A stretch of 64,000 bases of DNA from Mastigias papua. Its lineage: Eukaryota; Cnidaria; Scyphozoa; Rhizostomeae; Mastigiidae. Location of the stretch: the NCBI GenBank assembly GCA_964019165.1, contig OZ025268.1, positions 9,515,711 to 9,579,710 on the forward strand. Reading direction: 5' to 3'. Shown here piece after piece: positions 32,101-44,800 of this stretch (the stretch's first letter is position 1; the number at the start of each line of letters is the position of its first letter). Position numbers and translations under genes: made by a program. Under the pieces are notes generated by a model. That model was not told the origin of the DNA and searched no databases. It saw nothing but the letters and a program-made list of their open reading frames with translations.

Positions 32101-32945
32101 AGCTCAATGAGTTATATATATGGCCATAAAAGCAGGCAACAACTATTGACATGGAGCTCTACTGCTAGCAGCAATTTGTTTTGACACAAGGAAATGTATA
32201 GCCAATTAATACCTTGGAGGCTTCCTTAATCTCTTCCTTGACCTTTTCATCAAGAAATTGACTTAGAAGAAGTTGTTTCCTAAACTCATCTGGTTCTGAG
32301 TCCAAAAAGGCATTGGCCAATGTTTTTCTAGTCTCTGATGTCTCTTTTGGATCTTCTGCAAATTGATTATAATCAATTCCCATATTTCCTGGCAATGGGT
32401 AGTGCGGATCCATTGGCCAACTTGCAGCAAGCAATTGAGTAGTGGAAGGCTTCTTATCTGATATGGAAGCAAGAAAAGAAAATACAGTTTGTATAATAAT
32501 ATAACCTGAGCAATGAGCATACTGTAATGATGAAAAAAAATTAAATATAACAAATTCTCTTAGGTTTTACACACTAATGAATAGAGAAAAGTTTAAGTTC
32601 CTCTAATTAGGCAACACAAATTTATTTGAAAAATTTTACCAGTAACTGAACTGTATTAATTATGAGATTGTCATCTAGTTAACTGCAAAACAGTAAATTG
32701 CATTGCTTGAGCCCATCCCAATTTCTTCTGATGTGTGACTAGTTAGATAGCAAAAGCAAACTGATGATAGGGAGATACATGTGATCAGTGCATGAGTTGC
32801 AAAATATCTCACCATTTTGATTTTGGTATTGTGAAATGGCAGTTGAGAGCGAAGCAGTGCTGACACAGTTTTTCTCTTTGAAGCAAAGAAGAATGGCCCT
32901 CATGCTAGGGAAGTATGCACATTTTCTGGCTGGTCTATTGAGAAG
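29140..32945 (-). CDS. MMADHC: MMADHC (cblD) cobalamin trafficking protein, 5 exons, 5' end open
   Basis: Partner of MMACHC that directs vitamin B12 to methionine synthase (cytosol) or methylmalonyl-CoA mutase (mitochondria). Exons on the minus strand: 32945-32813, 32457-32213, 30678-30463, 29957-29871, 29343-29140. All are bounded by GT/AG, and phases join exactly (885 nt, 294 residues plus stop). Diagnostic stretches: [71 protein letters not shown] and [14 protein letters not shown], all closely matching human MMADHC, which is 296 residues. The first exon starts at an acceptor (TTTTTTTAG|CTTCTC) and reads [15 protein letters not shown]..., resembling the human N-terminus. An upstream coding exon with the initiator is therefore likely, although ATG 32901-32903 could serve as start. 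The Arg/Lys-rich N-terminus suits a mitochondrial leader. Confidence 0.95.
30726..30835 (+). repeat. 55-bp tandem duplication in MMADHC intron
   Basis: Two adjacent 55-bp units, each with CTGGCAGGTGCACTTCACAA; four differences between them. Confidence 0.9.
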
Positions 32946-33104
32946 CTAAAAAAAGAAAAAGGAATAAGGAATACATTCAATGACAAGAAATTTTCTGAGA
33001 GAATATTTCATGGTCTGAAAGGAAATTGCCTGTCCAGTAACTGGTCAGAAACATGTAACCACAAAACCACTAGCTAAGTTGGTTGTACATTAGAGAACAA
33101 GAGT
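32946..33104. other. Region upstream of the first recognised MMADHC exon
   Basis: Should contain an intron or the promoter; no convincing first exon found. Confidence 0.35.
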
Positions 33105-33760
33105 GGTCCATATGTGCAAAACACATAATGAGTTCAAAACACAACACAAGATGCAAAACACAACACAAAACATGTAAAACAAAACACAAAGCCCACCCAA
33201 AAACACAATGCAATACAAGTAGAGCATAAAAAACCCAAAAACACTACACAAGACATGCAAAACACAACACAACATATGAAAACACAACACAAAAAGCAAA
33301 AACACAATTTAACAGAGCAATGGCCTTTTGCGCTATCTTCTGCTTGATGTAGGTATTCTTCAGAATACCAGCGTATATCATGACTACCTTGTTTTGATCA
33401 CTTTCTTCTTTGGTGGTTAGCCAGTGCAATTGGCAGATATCAACTTTCAAAAGTTATCATATCTAATATGTGCTAAAAGAGATGGCAATGACCCTAGAAT
33501 TCACAACTTTTCATAAGAATACCTAATATTGTGCTGAGCCTTAATATTCTCAAAATCTGTTGATTTTGGAGCCTATTATTCTCGAACTATTGAGTTGTGT
33601 TTTACATGCCTCGTGTTGTGTTTTCCAAATTTGTGTTGTTTACATGCCTTGTTGTGCTTTTGAGTTATGTGTTGTATCGTACATGTCTTGCGCTTTCGGA
33701 TTTCGGGTTGTGTTTTACATAACGTGTGTTGTGATTTGGACCTTGCGTTGTTTTGAATAC
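33105..33760. repeat. Inverted low-complexity arms of AAACACAACACAA / TTGTGTTGTGTTT
   Basis: Left arm 33105-33310 is built from AAAACACAACACAA variants with ACATG interruptions. Right arm 33590-33760 is built from the complement (TTGTGTTTTACATGCC). The ~280-bp spacer is unique. Could fold into a large imperfect hairpin. Confidence 0.7.
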
Positions 33761-34290
33761 GTACTTATTGTTCTGTATTGTGCTTTGCACTTATGGGTCA
33801 CTGTAGAAAACTCCCAATGCTTAACTCCACTGATGAAGAGAAGCAAAACAAAACATGTACCACCACTAAGAATGTAAAATGATAGCGTACAGCACCACCA
33901 GTATAGATGTTTGAAAATATCGTGCAGACCGTCACGTTCTGGACAGCTATGAAACCCCTGGAAGGCCAAATCTGTCTTGTTGTGATAACTAAACCCTATA
34001 AGAGTCTCCTATGCATGGCCCATTTCAATAAACTGTCTTAAGAGGACACTAAACTTCCGTACTGTATATTGTTAAGTAATGCTGCAATCATACCAATACT
34101 TACTCTTGTTGCCATAGCTATTCGATATGATTTGTAACTAAGTTTTAGTTAAGTCTGTATATCTGTAAATGTCGCTTACTGTTGTTCACAATTTGACGGC
34201 CTATTAGCAACCTCATTTTCAAGAACCGGGTGTGAACACGAGGCCAAATTCAAACCAATCAAAGGCTTGGTAGTGCAATAAACTGCCGAT
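33761..34290. other. Non-coding stretch
   Basis: Nothing recognised. Confidence 0.4.
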
Positions 34291-34388
34291 AGGGGTCATT
34301 CATACGCACTAAGGGGGGAGGGGGGCTAAGCAAAAAGAATACAATTACGTACAAGGGGAGGGAGGTTGAAACATTAAAGTACGTACCC
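34291..34388. mobile_element. Short MITE copy with AGGGGTCATTCA terminus
   Basis: AGGGGTCATTCATACGCAC at the left, AAAGTACGTACCC at the right, with G-rich run and ACGTACAAGGGG inside. Looks like an internally deleted relative of 26838-27130. Confidence 0.6.
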
Positions 34389-34406
34389 AAAGTAAAAAAA
34401 TATGTT

Positions 34407-34592
34407 TTGTCTTTTCGATAACTGTAAATTGTTTTCGATAAATGTATTGTGCACTTACTGTGTTTTCGATAAATATATTGAGTTTTCGATAAAAGTATTT
34501 TGGTTTCTAGAAGTGTATTGTGTTTTCGATAAATGTAATGTGTATTCGACAAATGTATTGTATTATCGATAAGTGTATTGTGTTTGACCTTT
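34407..34592 (+). repeat. Minisatellite, unit TGTTTTCGATAAATGTATTG
   Basis: About eight imperfect units of 19-24 bp around the core TTTTCGATAAATGTATTG. Confidence 0.85.
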
Positions 34593-35336
34593 ATAGGCTA
34601 TCGTAGTTGAAACTTTGCAAGTACTGTAGTGAATCAAACCTTTCATGAACATACAAATGAAGTAAACAAGTTTTAAGTCCGTTTACACTGAAAGGTCTAG
34701 GTAGGTTTGGAGACAAAGACGTAGGTAGAAAGGATTCCCTGTATAGCTAACCTGCTATTCTCTCGGAAAATTTCTAATCTTTTAGGAATATGAAGCAGTC
34801 GCTTTTTCTCTTCTATCAAAGAGTTCAGTTTTGGCAAGAATGCCCTTTATATAGCTGAGTACACCTTTCTTTAAGAGGTTTGTTCACAAGACAGGGTAGC
34901 GGGACCTATGATATTGGTCCAAGCGTAAGGTCGACCCTTCCCTAATGTGAGCCCCAGGCTGGCCCGGCTGGTAGTACCTGGAAGGGTCCCTAGCTCAGGG
35001 TTACGAGCGATGGACAATGGCGGATCCAATGGCGACCTCAGAAGGCAATGGTTGTCTACAGGCAGAAGACTCTCTGGGAAGAGAGGTGGTGATCTCTATA
35101 AACTCACTCGACAGAAGTCAATGGCAAACCACTGTTGTATTCTGCCTTGTATAACCCCTATCTCTATGGTATAACCATAGTGATGTTTGTGAACAGTAGG
35201 AAAGGCAACAACGTGAAGGATCCTAAAGGTAGGGTCTCGCTTGGTAGGGACCATCATGTGCTACAGGCAATATCCGACCGTTATCCTGCGACTGTATGCG
35301 TTATTTTCATTTTTTATAATTATAACATTCTTTAAA

Positions 35337-35387
35337 GTTGGTTTTCGCAGAGAGTTCTAATTAATTAAAGAACTAATTAAAACCAAC
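35337..35387 (-). repeat. 3'-terminal hairpin of the nested LINE
   Basis: GTTGGTTTT...AAAACCAAC outer stem and AGTTCTAATTAATTAAAGAACT inner palindrome-like stem within 51 bp. Confidence 0.8.
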
Positions 35388-35840
35388 TATTTACAGCAAA
35401 GGGATAAACTACATTACATAATAAATAAGAAAAAGAAATACCCTGTTTACAAAGCATGATCATAAAAAAGATAAAAAAAATTAATAACCGTTAATTACAA
35501 ATTTTGCAACCGCATTTCTCTCCATACCTTGTTTTGATAGATTTCTTGAAGGAACAAACAGGGGTGGCAATTTTTATATCATTTGGCAGGGAATCCTATA
35601 AGATGCTACCTCGACAAGATAGACTTTCGTTACCATAAGTGGTTGCTTTTGCTTCAGGTAACAATAACAGATTCTTTGACCATACATTATAATTATTGGA
35701 GACTGAGGACGACAGAGCCACCTTAATTGAATTCGACCACGTTTCGTTTTTATATTATCTTTCTATTATTGTTGTTGGAATAATATCGAATGCACTCTGA
35801 ATATCTCTCGGAAATTTCATTCTATATTGGTATGAACATT

Positions 35841-37035
35841 TTATGGTTTTATAATATTCGAGAAATTGCGTAGTTTTATCTCTACATTATCTGTTTTTAA
35901 ATTAATAATATACAGTCCAAAAGAACTCAAAATTCTACAATAATCAATGTGCTTTTCTTGAAACATGTCTCCTAGAAATGAAGTATTTTGTTGCGTTAGA
36001 CTGCTATAAACCTCGACCACTAACTTTTGCAAGTTTTTTCGATGAATAGTACTTTGATTTGCTTCCAATAGCAACTCCTCAAACGACGATGTAAAATCGT
36101 TGAAAAGAATATGAAGCGCTCTCTTATGGGTGCGATTCACATCATTGCTGTCAATTTTTCCACAAAACATCCATATCAGTGAACAGTAATTGAACTGAGG
36201 CATTATGAATGAGTTGTACAATAACAATGATTGATAAATAATTTGAGATTCTAGAGAAAGCACTTATTTTATTTTTTCCTTTTTTTGACATAAACTTGCC
36301 ACATGTTGGTCAAATTTCCGCTTCGAGTCTATGGTAACCCCCAATAACTTGACACTGTTAACAACATCAATGGATACCCCACCAATATCGAGAACTACAC
36401 TATGATTTGTTTTCAACACAAACAGCGCAACTTGAAATTTTGAAGGATTTGCGACCATTTTATTTGTTTTGAACCAAGACATAGCACGAGGCACATCATC
36501 TTCAAGGTTCGAGGTCACACTTTCAAAAGAGTCACCACGAGAATAAAAGGTATTATCATCAGCAAAATTGCACACCTCTGAATGTTCTATATTGTAGATA
36601 AAGTTGTTGAGGAAAATGTTGAACAGGAGGGGTCCCAGTACAGAACCCTGGGGTATACCATATGTTGTTTTTAACTAATCACTATATGTTGAGCCAATCT
36701 TTATCCTATGTTTTCTATCTGAGAGATAGTTTGCTACTAATCTGAGACCTTGTAGACCAAAACCATATGCTTTTAACTTGGCAATAAGAAAACCGTGTGG
36801 CATGCAATCGAATGCCTTTGATAAATCCATCAAAATCATACCTGCAACACCTTCTTTATCTAATGTCTTACGAAATGTTTCAAAGAGCCGAATAAGAGCA
36901 GGCTGTGCATTGTGTCCTTTTCTAAAAGCACATAACAAATTTGACATTTTAGTAGTCACAAAAGAATGGATCTGTTTAGTCATCAACCCCTCGAAGACTT
37001 TGGACATTGCTGTCGTAAATTTAATAGAAAGGTTG
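35841..37035 (-). pseudogene. LINE reverse transcriptase, one frame with two premature stops
   Basis: Three open stretches (37007-36675, 36575-36264, 36263-35841) are in the same frame, separated by in-frame stops only. Motifs: ILMDLSKAFDCMPHGFLI, GIPQGSVLGPLLFN, CNFADDNTFYS, VKLLGVTIDSKRKF, MPQFNYCSLIWMFCGK. Catalytic FADD is intact. Two stops and no frameshift suggest a fairly young dead copy. Confidence 0.88.
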
Positions 37036-37041
37036 GCACGT

Positions 37042-39240
37042 TAGGACAATGTATCAAAGTGGAAAGATGGATAACATAATGCTGGAAATGAGAAGAGTGA
37101 AGAGTATATTGGGCGTTTGTGAAGTAAGATAGACACAGTCTGTGAAACTAAAATATGACGGAATTACATATATGTATTCGGAAGGAATGAAACACAAGCA
37201 CGGTGTTGGAATATTTTTGGATGAGGAAACTGTAACATGTCTATGAGGATTCTGGAGTATTTCGGAAAGAGTAATGGGGGTGAGATTGAATGGGAAGCCA
37301 TTTGACATCTCTTTTTGACCTAGCGCGATACACCTACAGCTGATAACCCTGATGATGAAATAGACAGGTTTTATGATTAACTGGATGAAGCAACAAAAGA
37401 GTGTAGATCGCAAGATATTGAAATAGTTATGGGTGATTTCAACGCAACAGTAGGAAGAAAGAGAAATGGTAGAGCAGTTGGCCCCTTTGGTTAAGGTCAG
37501 AGGAATGACAAAGAGTAGGTTGGTAAAATGGTTCACAACGAACTGATTTTTAATTCACGAACACATGTGTCCATCAGCACATGAGGAATTTGTATACTTG
37601 GCAGAGCCCTGGAGACCCCTGTAGAAATCAAATAGATGACATTCTGATTAGTGACGTTTTCGAAATGCTATGACAAGAGTAAGGGCAAATCCAGGAGCAG
37701 ACTGTGATAGTGATGATATTCTGTTGATGGGCAAAATATGAAGAGATCTGAAAAAGTTGAGGCGTAGTAAAGTGAAGCCCAAGAAGATATGGTTGGTACT
37801 TATAGTTGATACAAATGTGAAGGCCCTAGATCTGTAAGAAAGAAGAAGAGCGACGCAAACAATGTGGAGATTATAGTGCTAAGAGAACCTTAGAAAAAGC
37901 TTTCGTGAATAGCGCTTAAGAGTGTATACCTAAATGTAGAATGACAGCTAAGCAGAAGTTGATGGCATTAGAGATTCAGGATCAGATGGAAGTGAGACGC
38001 AGAGTGAAGAAAGAGATGGATAAACACAGAAGGGTAAATATGAAGCTCGGAATATGTGTAGGGTAGCAAAGGAGGTGTATCTAACCAACAATGTAAGGAG
38101 ATTGAAGAATTAGAAAATAAAGAGTTCAAATGCATGAAAAATTGAAAGCTAGCGTTAATAAGAATAGATGGTATAGTGAAATATAGAGAAATATAATTGG
38201 TATACAGAAAACCAAAAGGACTTGTATATATGTTTCATAGAATATGTTAAGGCATTCGATTGTGCGTAGCATGACAAGCTGCTGAAATTGATGGAAAGGT
38301 TAGATATTGATGGGAAAGATCTTAGACTGATAGGAAACCTGTACTATGACCAGACAGCTGCAATCAGGATTATGGGAGAGCTATGTAAATGGATAGATAT
38401 ACAGAAGAGGTTTCAACAAGGATGCATCTTCTCGCCAGGTTTGTCTAATCTGTATAGCGAAGAATCCCTTAGGAACATAAGGATGTGTGGTGGAGTCGAT
38501 CTGGAAGGAAGGAACAATACTAATTTTCGATACTCGGATGACACAGCACTGATTGCAGATAGGAAGAGCTAGAGAGGTTGGTGAGTGTTGTAACAAAGGA
38601 AAGCGAGAGGCTTGGTTTGAAGATAAATTGTGAAAAGCGTATGTTATGGTTGCCAGTAAATGGGCACAGGCTCCGTTATGTACTGTGACAGTGAATAGCG
38701 TGCAGGTAGAGCAAGTGGTTCATTTCAAATACTTGGATAACATCGGATGGGAGATCTGATATGGATATTAAATGTAGATTGGGTCAGGAAAAACAAACGT
38801 ATATTGATATGAGAAGTTTATTATGTGCAAGGAACTTAGGATTGTGAGTTAGAAAACGTTTGTTGAAGTGCTACATTTAGTCAGTGCTATTGTATGGATG
38901 CGACTCATGGACAATAAGGGAAATCATGGTAAAAAAGGTCGAGGCGGTAGAAATATGGTTCTGGAGAAAGATGATGAGGATATCATGGACAGACAAACTG
39001 ACAAATGAAGTTATTTTGGAAAAGGTGAGAGTAGAAAGACAGCTTTTGACCACTATCAGGAGACAGTGGAGGTATATAAGGGATGAGCTGAGAAGAGGAG
39101 GCATAGAGAGGAATATCTTGTAGGCTGAATTGGCAGGGGAAAAGGGCAAGAGGAAGACAGAGAGTAAAGAGGCTAGATTGCATGAAGGGGAGATTGAGAG
39201 TTAAAAAGAGCACCGCTACGATTCGTCTACGGTATGTGAA
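37042..39240 (+). pseudogene. RTE-type endonuclease-reverse transcriptase, heavily frameshifted
   Basis: Across several frames: VRTMYQSGKMDNIM, ILGVCEVR, IEIVMGDFNATVGRKRNG (endonuclease GDFNA motif), then KAFDCAQHDKLLKLMERL-like, DGKDLRLIGNLYYDQTAAIR, QQGCIFSPGLSNLYSE, FRYSDDTALIADRKS (SDD in place of YADD's ADD), LLYGCDSWTIREIMVKKVEA, VERQLLTTIRRQWRY and GKRARGRQR. These are hallmarks of RTE LINEs (annotated in many animals as 'craniofacial development protein 2-like'). Many stops and indels; non-functional. Confidence 0.88.
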
Positions 39241-39262
39241 GGCAGGACACTAGAAGAAGGTT

Positions 39263-39960
39263 CCTAAGAAAGCAGTACTCGGCTGCTCATAAAGTTAAGA
39301 AAGTTCAGCACTGGGATTTCTGAGGCCTAAGAAAGTCGATAACATGAACCTCCAATTTTATGCAAGCTCATCATCTCTTATCAATAACTTGCATAAATTT
39401 CATAAGAACATATATGCATTTCAATGCTATAGAACCCTGCTCTTCTCTTCAAAAGGTAGAAGTGCCCTTTTCCTTGGAGAATTTCGAAACTATTTCTTAT
39501 AGCTTTGTGAAGGTGGCCTGCTTATAAACTTTGCTACATATGAAAGTAACGAAATCCCAAACTTCCCCTACGATTTCTTTTGTTTCTAAATCTGAAAAAC
39601 ATGATTTCAAGATATATGCAATCTCTTTAGAAAGTGATTGGTGTGCTCTGTCTTATTGATTAGACCACTGTCCTAAAAAATTCCTAGTTGCGTGCCTACT
39701 TACCGTGTTTTTTGATCAGCTAATTTCTTCTCTTAATTCATAATAAGAGATCTTCTTTGTTGTTCAGCTCCAATCATCAATTGTTTTTGTAAAGCCTGCT
39801 TAACTTTGCAACACTGCAGTGTTACACATAATGGAACATTCTCGCTACGAATGTTATATGAAAGTTTAAGCACTGGAATAATGAAAAAGCTAGGAAAGTT
39901 CAGTACTGTGCGAAAAAGTAACTATTCTTTAAAACAAAAATATGTAGCTAAATCGATAAA
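39263..39960 (+). repeat. Dispersed repeat family 'TAAGAAAG...CTCGGCTG', copy 3 (longest)
   Basis: Starts at the RTE 3' end with CCTAAGAAAGCAGTACTCGG. Shares several blocks with 15662-15800 and 27236-27560, including AATAATGAAAAAGCTAGG and AAAGTTCAG. Confidence 0.55.
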
Positions 39961-41286
39961 TTCTTCGAATTTGCAGTGTTCTAAGAAATGTTTGCAATGT
40001 AAAATGACCCTTCTCTCTCAGCATTGGTGTGGTCGAGAACTGTTTATGCTCTACAAGAATTTGTACTAGTCCTACGTCACTGTAAGTTTGCATTCTGTAA
40101 ACTAATCCTTGATTTAAAAACAGAAAGAGAAAGTCTCGCTGGACACTCAGTCCATTCAACGAGCACCTCCCCAATGAAACTTGACATCTACACTTCAGCC
40201 CATGTTATAATCAAAACAATTATGATAAAAAAACAATAACCTCATCACACTTTTGTTGGTTCTTCATTACATAATCCCATGTCTCTGGTGTTTCGATATC
40301 AAAAGCATGGAGTCCTATTCTTTATCAACAGGCCAGAAATGGATTAACACTTTTCTAGTAACAAACCTATCGTAAGCAAGTATGCGAATACGAGATCATA
40401 GTACAGGCCTGATACTTTCATGGAGATGGCAACAGTGAGAACTGTGAGCTGTACTATATGTGCGTTCTATCATCTTTGCTATGCAAAATTTTAATAAATC
40501 ATAATATCTAGTAGCTAATTGATACAAATTCATTCGAATCACTATGATTGATGTGATCTGTTCCTGTATAACGAAAGTCTTTCGCAACGAGAAAACAGTA
40601 GAGTCTTAAAATCAATAAGACAGGGGAACATGCAACAATTATGGTGAACTTTCTACGTATTTCCATGAAAGGCTTTGTACATCACATCGTACGTAGCCAA
40701 ATGTTAACTTTTACCATTGACTATTCCTTTACAAAGTTTCTTGTAGAAGTTCAACGCAAGGTGTAGAATGGAGTGTTCCGTCAAAAAGCAGAAACACCAT
40801 GGAACAGTCTAAAAGCTACTTTGCATAAACACTGATCAAACAACACAACCCAGGGTTATAACCCGAAAGTGAATGGACAGATATAGCCAAACACTGTCAA
40901 ACGATACGGGAAATTGTAAATTGTCAGTCCTATAGAATTCTTTCACCGGAGGCGGAATTTTCATCAAAATGTCCTACCTTATTGGGGAAATGATTCTGGC
41001 TACTGCTAAAGCCACCATCTTACTAGAGGGATAATAACTGTTTTCGATGTAATATTTATATCAGCAAATAATCAGCTAATATCATATACTCTGTGCTGCA
41101 TTCATATTAATAAAGCATTTAGCTGGGCAACTCAGCAACGTCTAACTTATACTGTCTTCTCGCATGATCACACGACGAAAAGTTTATAAGATAATACAAC
41201 AAGAAAACGTTAAGGCTGTATAAAATTGAATTGGGACATGCCACTCTATAAGGTATCGGGAATCTTCTGTAATTCACCTTGGTTTC
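39961..41286. other. Non-coding stretch, 3' flank of the P4H-like gene
   Basis: No gene or clear repeat recognised; the P4H-like 3' UTR should be at the right end. Confidence 0.4.
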
Positions 41287-41791
41287 CTATATAAGGGTGT
41301 GTTGCTTTAATTTATAATCGACCAAATGATCATAGCCCCATTCATCATACCATCTGCAACTACCTTGGTCATACTGGTCACAAGAAATTCTTGGCTGAAA
41401 TTGTTGGCGTTCTGGAAGAGCTGGTTCAGGATGCGCTTTTCCCAGGGATGGAAAATTCTTGTAATAATACCTAAAAAGTAATAGCAACATTTGAAGTCAT
41501 GTCCTCATTTAGTAATGTGTGTTACTGAAAATAAGGCAAATACAATTTTTTCGGGCACAACGTTCAATACAATGACATGTGAAAGCTCCAGCAAATGTTT
41601 ATAATAATTCCATTTTCTTAGATATTGTTTCATTTAAATGACATCGCACATTACTATATAGAAAAAGCCTGTTTTCAATATAGATACAGTAAGAGACAGT
41701 AACTACAGTACAAGTACAATAGTATCTATAGTGCAATAGACACACCTTCAGTTTGGATTTCAATTTTCTTCAGGATGAAAAGGAAGGTGGG

Positions 41792-41885
<94 letters not shown>

Positions 41886-44800
41886 CGTATATTCTCTATT
41901 AAGCCCCGCGGGGTCTATTATTTTCAAGCAATTTAGAAGAGGGTTTTTATTTATGAACAAATTTTCTGTGGTGATATAACATGCATATTTCAGGAATCTT
42001 CACAAATAACATTAATCTTCATCATCAGCTAGTATCATTTCTGCTTGCAGCTCACAGACGTATGAGTTTGATTTTGATTTGGTTTGTTGCCGTACTAATG
42101 AATGTCATCAATGCCACAAAGTTTTTTGCTCGCTATGAACCTAAATTACGTTAGTCATTGTTCAAATTTTTGAAAGAGGCCCAACAGAGAGCGGGACTAT
42201 TAAATTTTTCCTCCTGCAAAGGAGATCTTACTGGAGAGGGGGGATAAATTGAGAGGGAGGCTTAAAAGAGAAATTACGGTATATAAAGTCGCTGTGTGTT
42301 GGCCAGCAAGTAAGCCAGCAACAGCTACTAGTGAGGCAGGGCCAGTTTCCCTGCAGCTACATTGCTTGCAATGGCATATGTGTACGCTCTAACCTATAGC
42401 TGAATTAGCTGCTGGTTTGTGGTTCTGACCGGCAGATAGTTTGGTTTCGTGAAGTCTACTATGTGAATTATACATGGCCACATCATCTATTACTGCCATT
42501 CAAAAAAGTTTGGCGTCATACGGAGCAATGAGAAACGTTATAATGAACGTCACCGCTGCTTTCGAGGCAGTCAAAAGGTCTCCTGATACTTCAAGAATGT
42601 ATCATAACGCTTTCTGAATAGATGGTTGATAAATGTGCTACCAGGATGATAATCAGGTGCAACACTCTAGCTACCTATCAAATCAAATAATTCTACTCAA
42701 GTAAACAGCTTAATATAACCATGGTCAACTTACCATCGTTGAATGATGAACTTTCTACCATTTATAACTTTTGCAGCATTATGAATAGATGTAGGATCAC
42801 ATGTACCATCAGGACGCATATTGTTCCAAACCAAAAGACGACCCTTAACTGGCTTGACACTGATACCCAACAATGGGAATTTAGTTTCCCCGCCTTCCTT
42901 TACATCCTGAAGATATACTAATACTGTAGCAAAGCGGTCTCTGATATCACCGTCTTCTGTGCAATCTGTGTGAGTTCTATAGCCTGTGACAGTAAAATAA
43001 AAAAGTAAATGATTTGCGGGTGATAGTACTTCTGCAATGTTGCCATAGCCGAAATGCAGGGTTTTCACCAATTGTACAGCACTTCATTTTCTTGGGAAGA
43101 ATAAATGGGAATCAAAGTGTACTACAACATAGAGTTAACCTGGCAATCCCTGGGGCAAATGGACAAAGTGGGGCTTCTGATACCATCATTATGAAATTCA
43201 GAAGCCCCTAAATAATAATTTCATAGCTTTGGGATCCCTCTCAGGCCTAGGGTCTGGGACAATGTGTCCCTCCTGCCTCCCTTCTCAAAGGGCCTGTGTT
43301 ATGTTGGCCAACCATCAAGAACTTTTCAGTGTTCATCTCTGCCGATTGGAAGGTAATTAACAATTCAGTCAAAATTGTTCCAACCTATATTTCACAGCTG
43401 CTGCAACATGGAAATAGCAAGACTGTCAGGCCTACATAAATCAATTTCATGCTTTGGGTGAAGCTTCAAAGGGTCACGCCTTCAATGCTTGTAAGAGAGA
43501 TTGGCCCAATTAGAACCAAATTAATTTGCAATGTTGTTCATGTTCATGTCTCGTGAGGGAAGGTTGTGGTGTAGTAATAGTAAAAGTCTGTACTCATAAA
43601 ATTTGGTAGTCAAAGTGAATGATAGACTGGAGTTCTGAGGTGGTGGCTGTTCTTCAATGGTATTCAGACAGGGATCACCCCTCATGTCAAGCCTTGTATT
43701 GGAGGTGGGGGTTCTTATTCCCAGATATGTAGCATAATGTGTCATGTAGTGACAGGGTCATTTTGAATCTCCAATTTAATAAAATGGCAAGTCTGTCTTG
43801 AGCAAACACCTAAAAAGACTATTGAATATTGGAACATAAGTATTGTGTAAACTATTGACATCAAAGTTTTGAATTAGCCAATGAAAGTTCTAAAAAGCTT
43901 ATGGCAAACTGAAGGTTAATTAATGGGCAGCAAGTCAGATGTGTTATTATCATATAGATGGTCCTGACTGGATATGGGGGTCAAAAACATACCAAAAGCT
44001 ACAAGCAAACCCAATAAGCACTTGGGAGTAACATACATCTCTATTACTGGACATGACAAGTTTTGCATAAAACCATAACATTATAGCTACAATCATAAAC
44101 TGTACAGTACAGCCAGATATTTTGCTACTAGATATCAAAATTTAGGCTACGAAAAGAAAATAATGCAATTGCATATCAAACAAAATATCCCCTTTCATAG
44201 CTAATGAGACCACAGACAATCTTCATTCATTTTCAACAGATTTGACAGTAGGAAATACATTAAAATGCTTGTAATTCAGTGTGTTATGTACTGGGTAAAG
44301 TAATGGATAAAATCCTTCAGCTATGAAATCTGCACTCTTAGAGCAGAAGAATCCCAATGTGATAAAAGACAAATTAATTAATAAATTGCTACAGTCTGGG
44401 GTATTTGTGATATTATAATCACACTATCCTGTGACATTGAGCTTGTATAAGTTAGATTGTCAAAACAACTGGCAAAAATTTAAGCGATAGCACAACATAA
44501 AGTAGTCCCAAGCCGAGTAACTTGCACTCACCAACATTAATATCATATGAGGTTATCTGAAACTTCCCACCATGTGTCTTTGCAAGTCCAGTTGCTTGTT
44601 CAACCTGCTGCTCAAACAGTTCTGAAAACTTACTGTCTCCCCTGTAAAATGCTGTACTTCGACTGAAGTGCAACCGTTTTGACACAGATCTTGAGAAACT
44701 ATCATTTACACATGATGTGCCAGAGGTAAAATCAGATGCACTTCCCACATATTTTAAGTCAATATCTTTGAAATAGTTGTTCATTGTTTGAACACCAGCA

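Larger units (their letters stand above)
35312..37038 (-). mobile_element. 5'-truncated CR1-like LINE nested in the RTE element
   Basis: Minus-strand LINE consisting of RT palm to C-terminus plus 3' UTR. Its 3' end has a strong hairpin (35337-35387) followed by AT-rich sequence. Insertion orientation is opposite to the host RTE. Confidence 0.82.
34870..39262 (+). mobile_element. Decayed RTE-type LINE, interrupted by a nested LINE
   Basis: The 5' part (about 34870-35311) is a moderately GC-rich leader. The endonuclease-RT part resumes at 37039. Deleting the insert rejoins ...TGTATGCGT|TGGCACGTTAGG into one frame reading CMRWHVRTMYQSGK, the normal start of RTE endonuclease domains. Ends near an AG-rich sequence at 39250-39262. 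Confidence 0.8.

Noticed and set aside
34407..34592. Possible CRISPR-like array
   Set aside because: Units are contiguous, imperfect and without unique spacers; this is a minisatellite. The 22-bp array at 56181 and the 197-bp satellite fail for the same reason.
36778..37044. Plus-strand open frame of 88 codons
   Set aside because: Antisense of the nested LINE RT.
41760..41960. Open frame of alternating Tyr-Ile
   Set aside because: Translation of the TA microsatellite.
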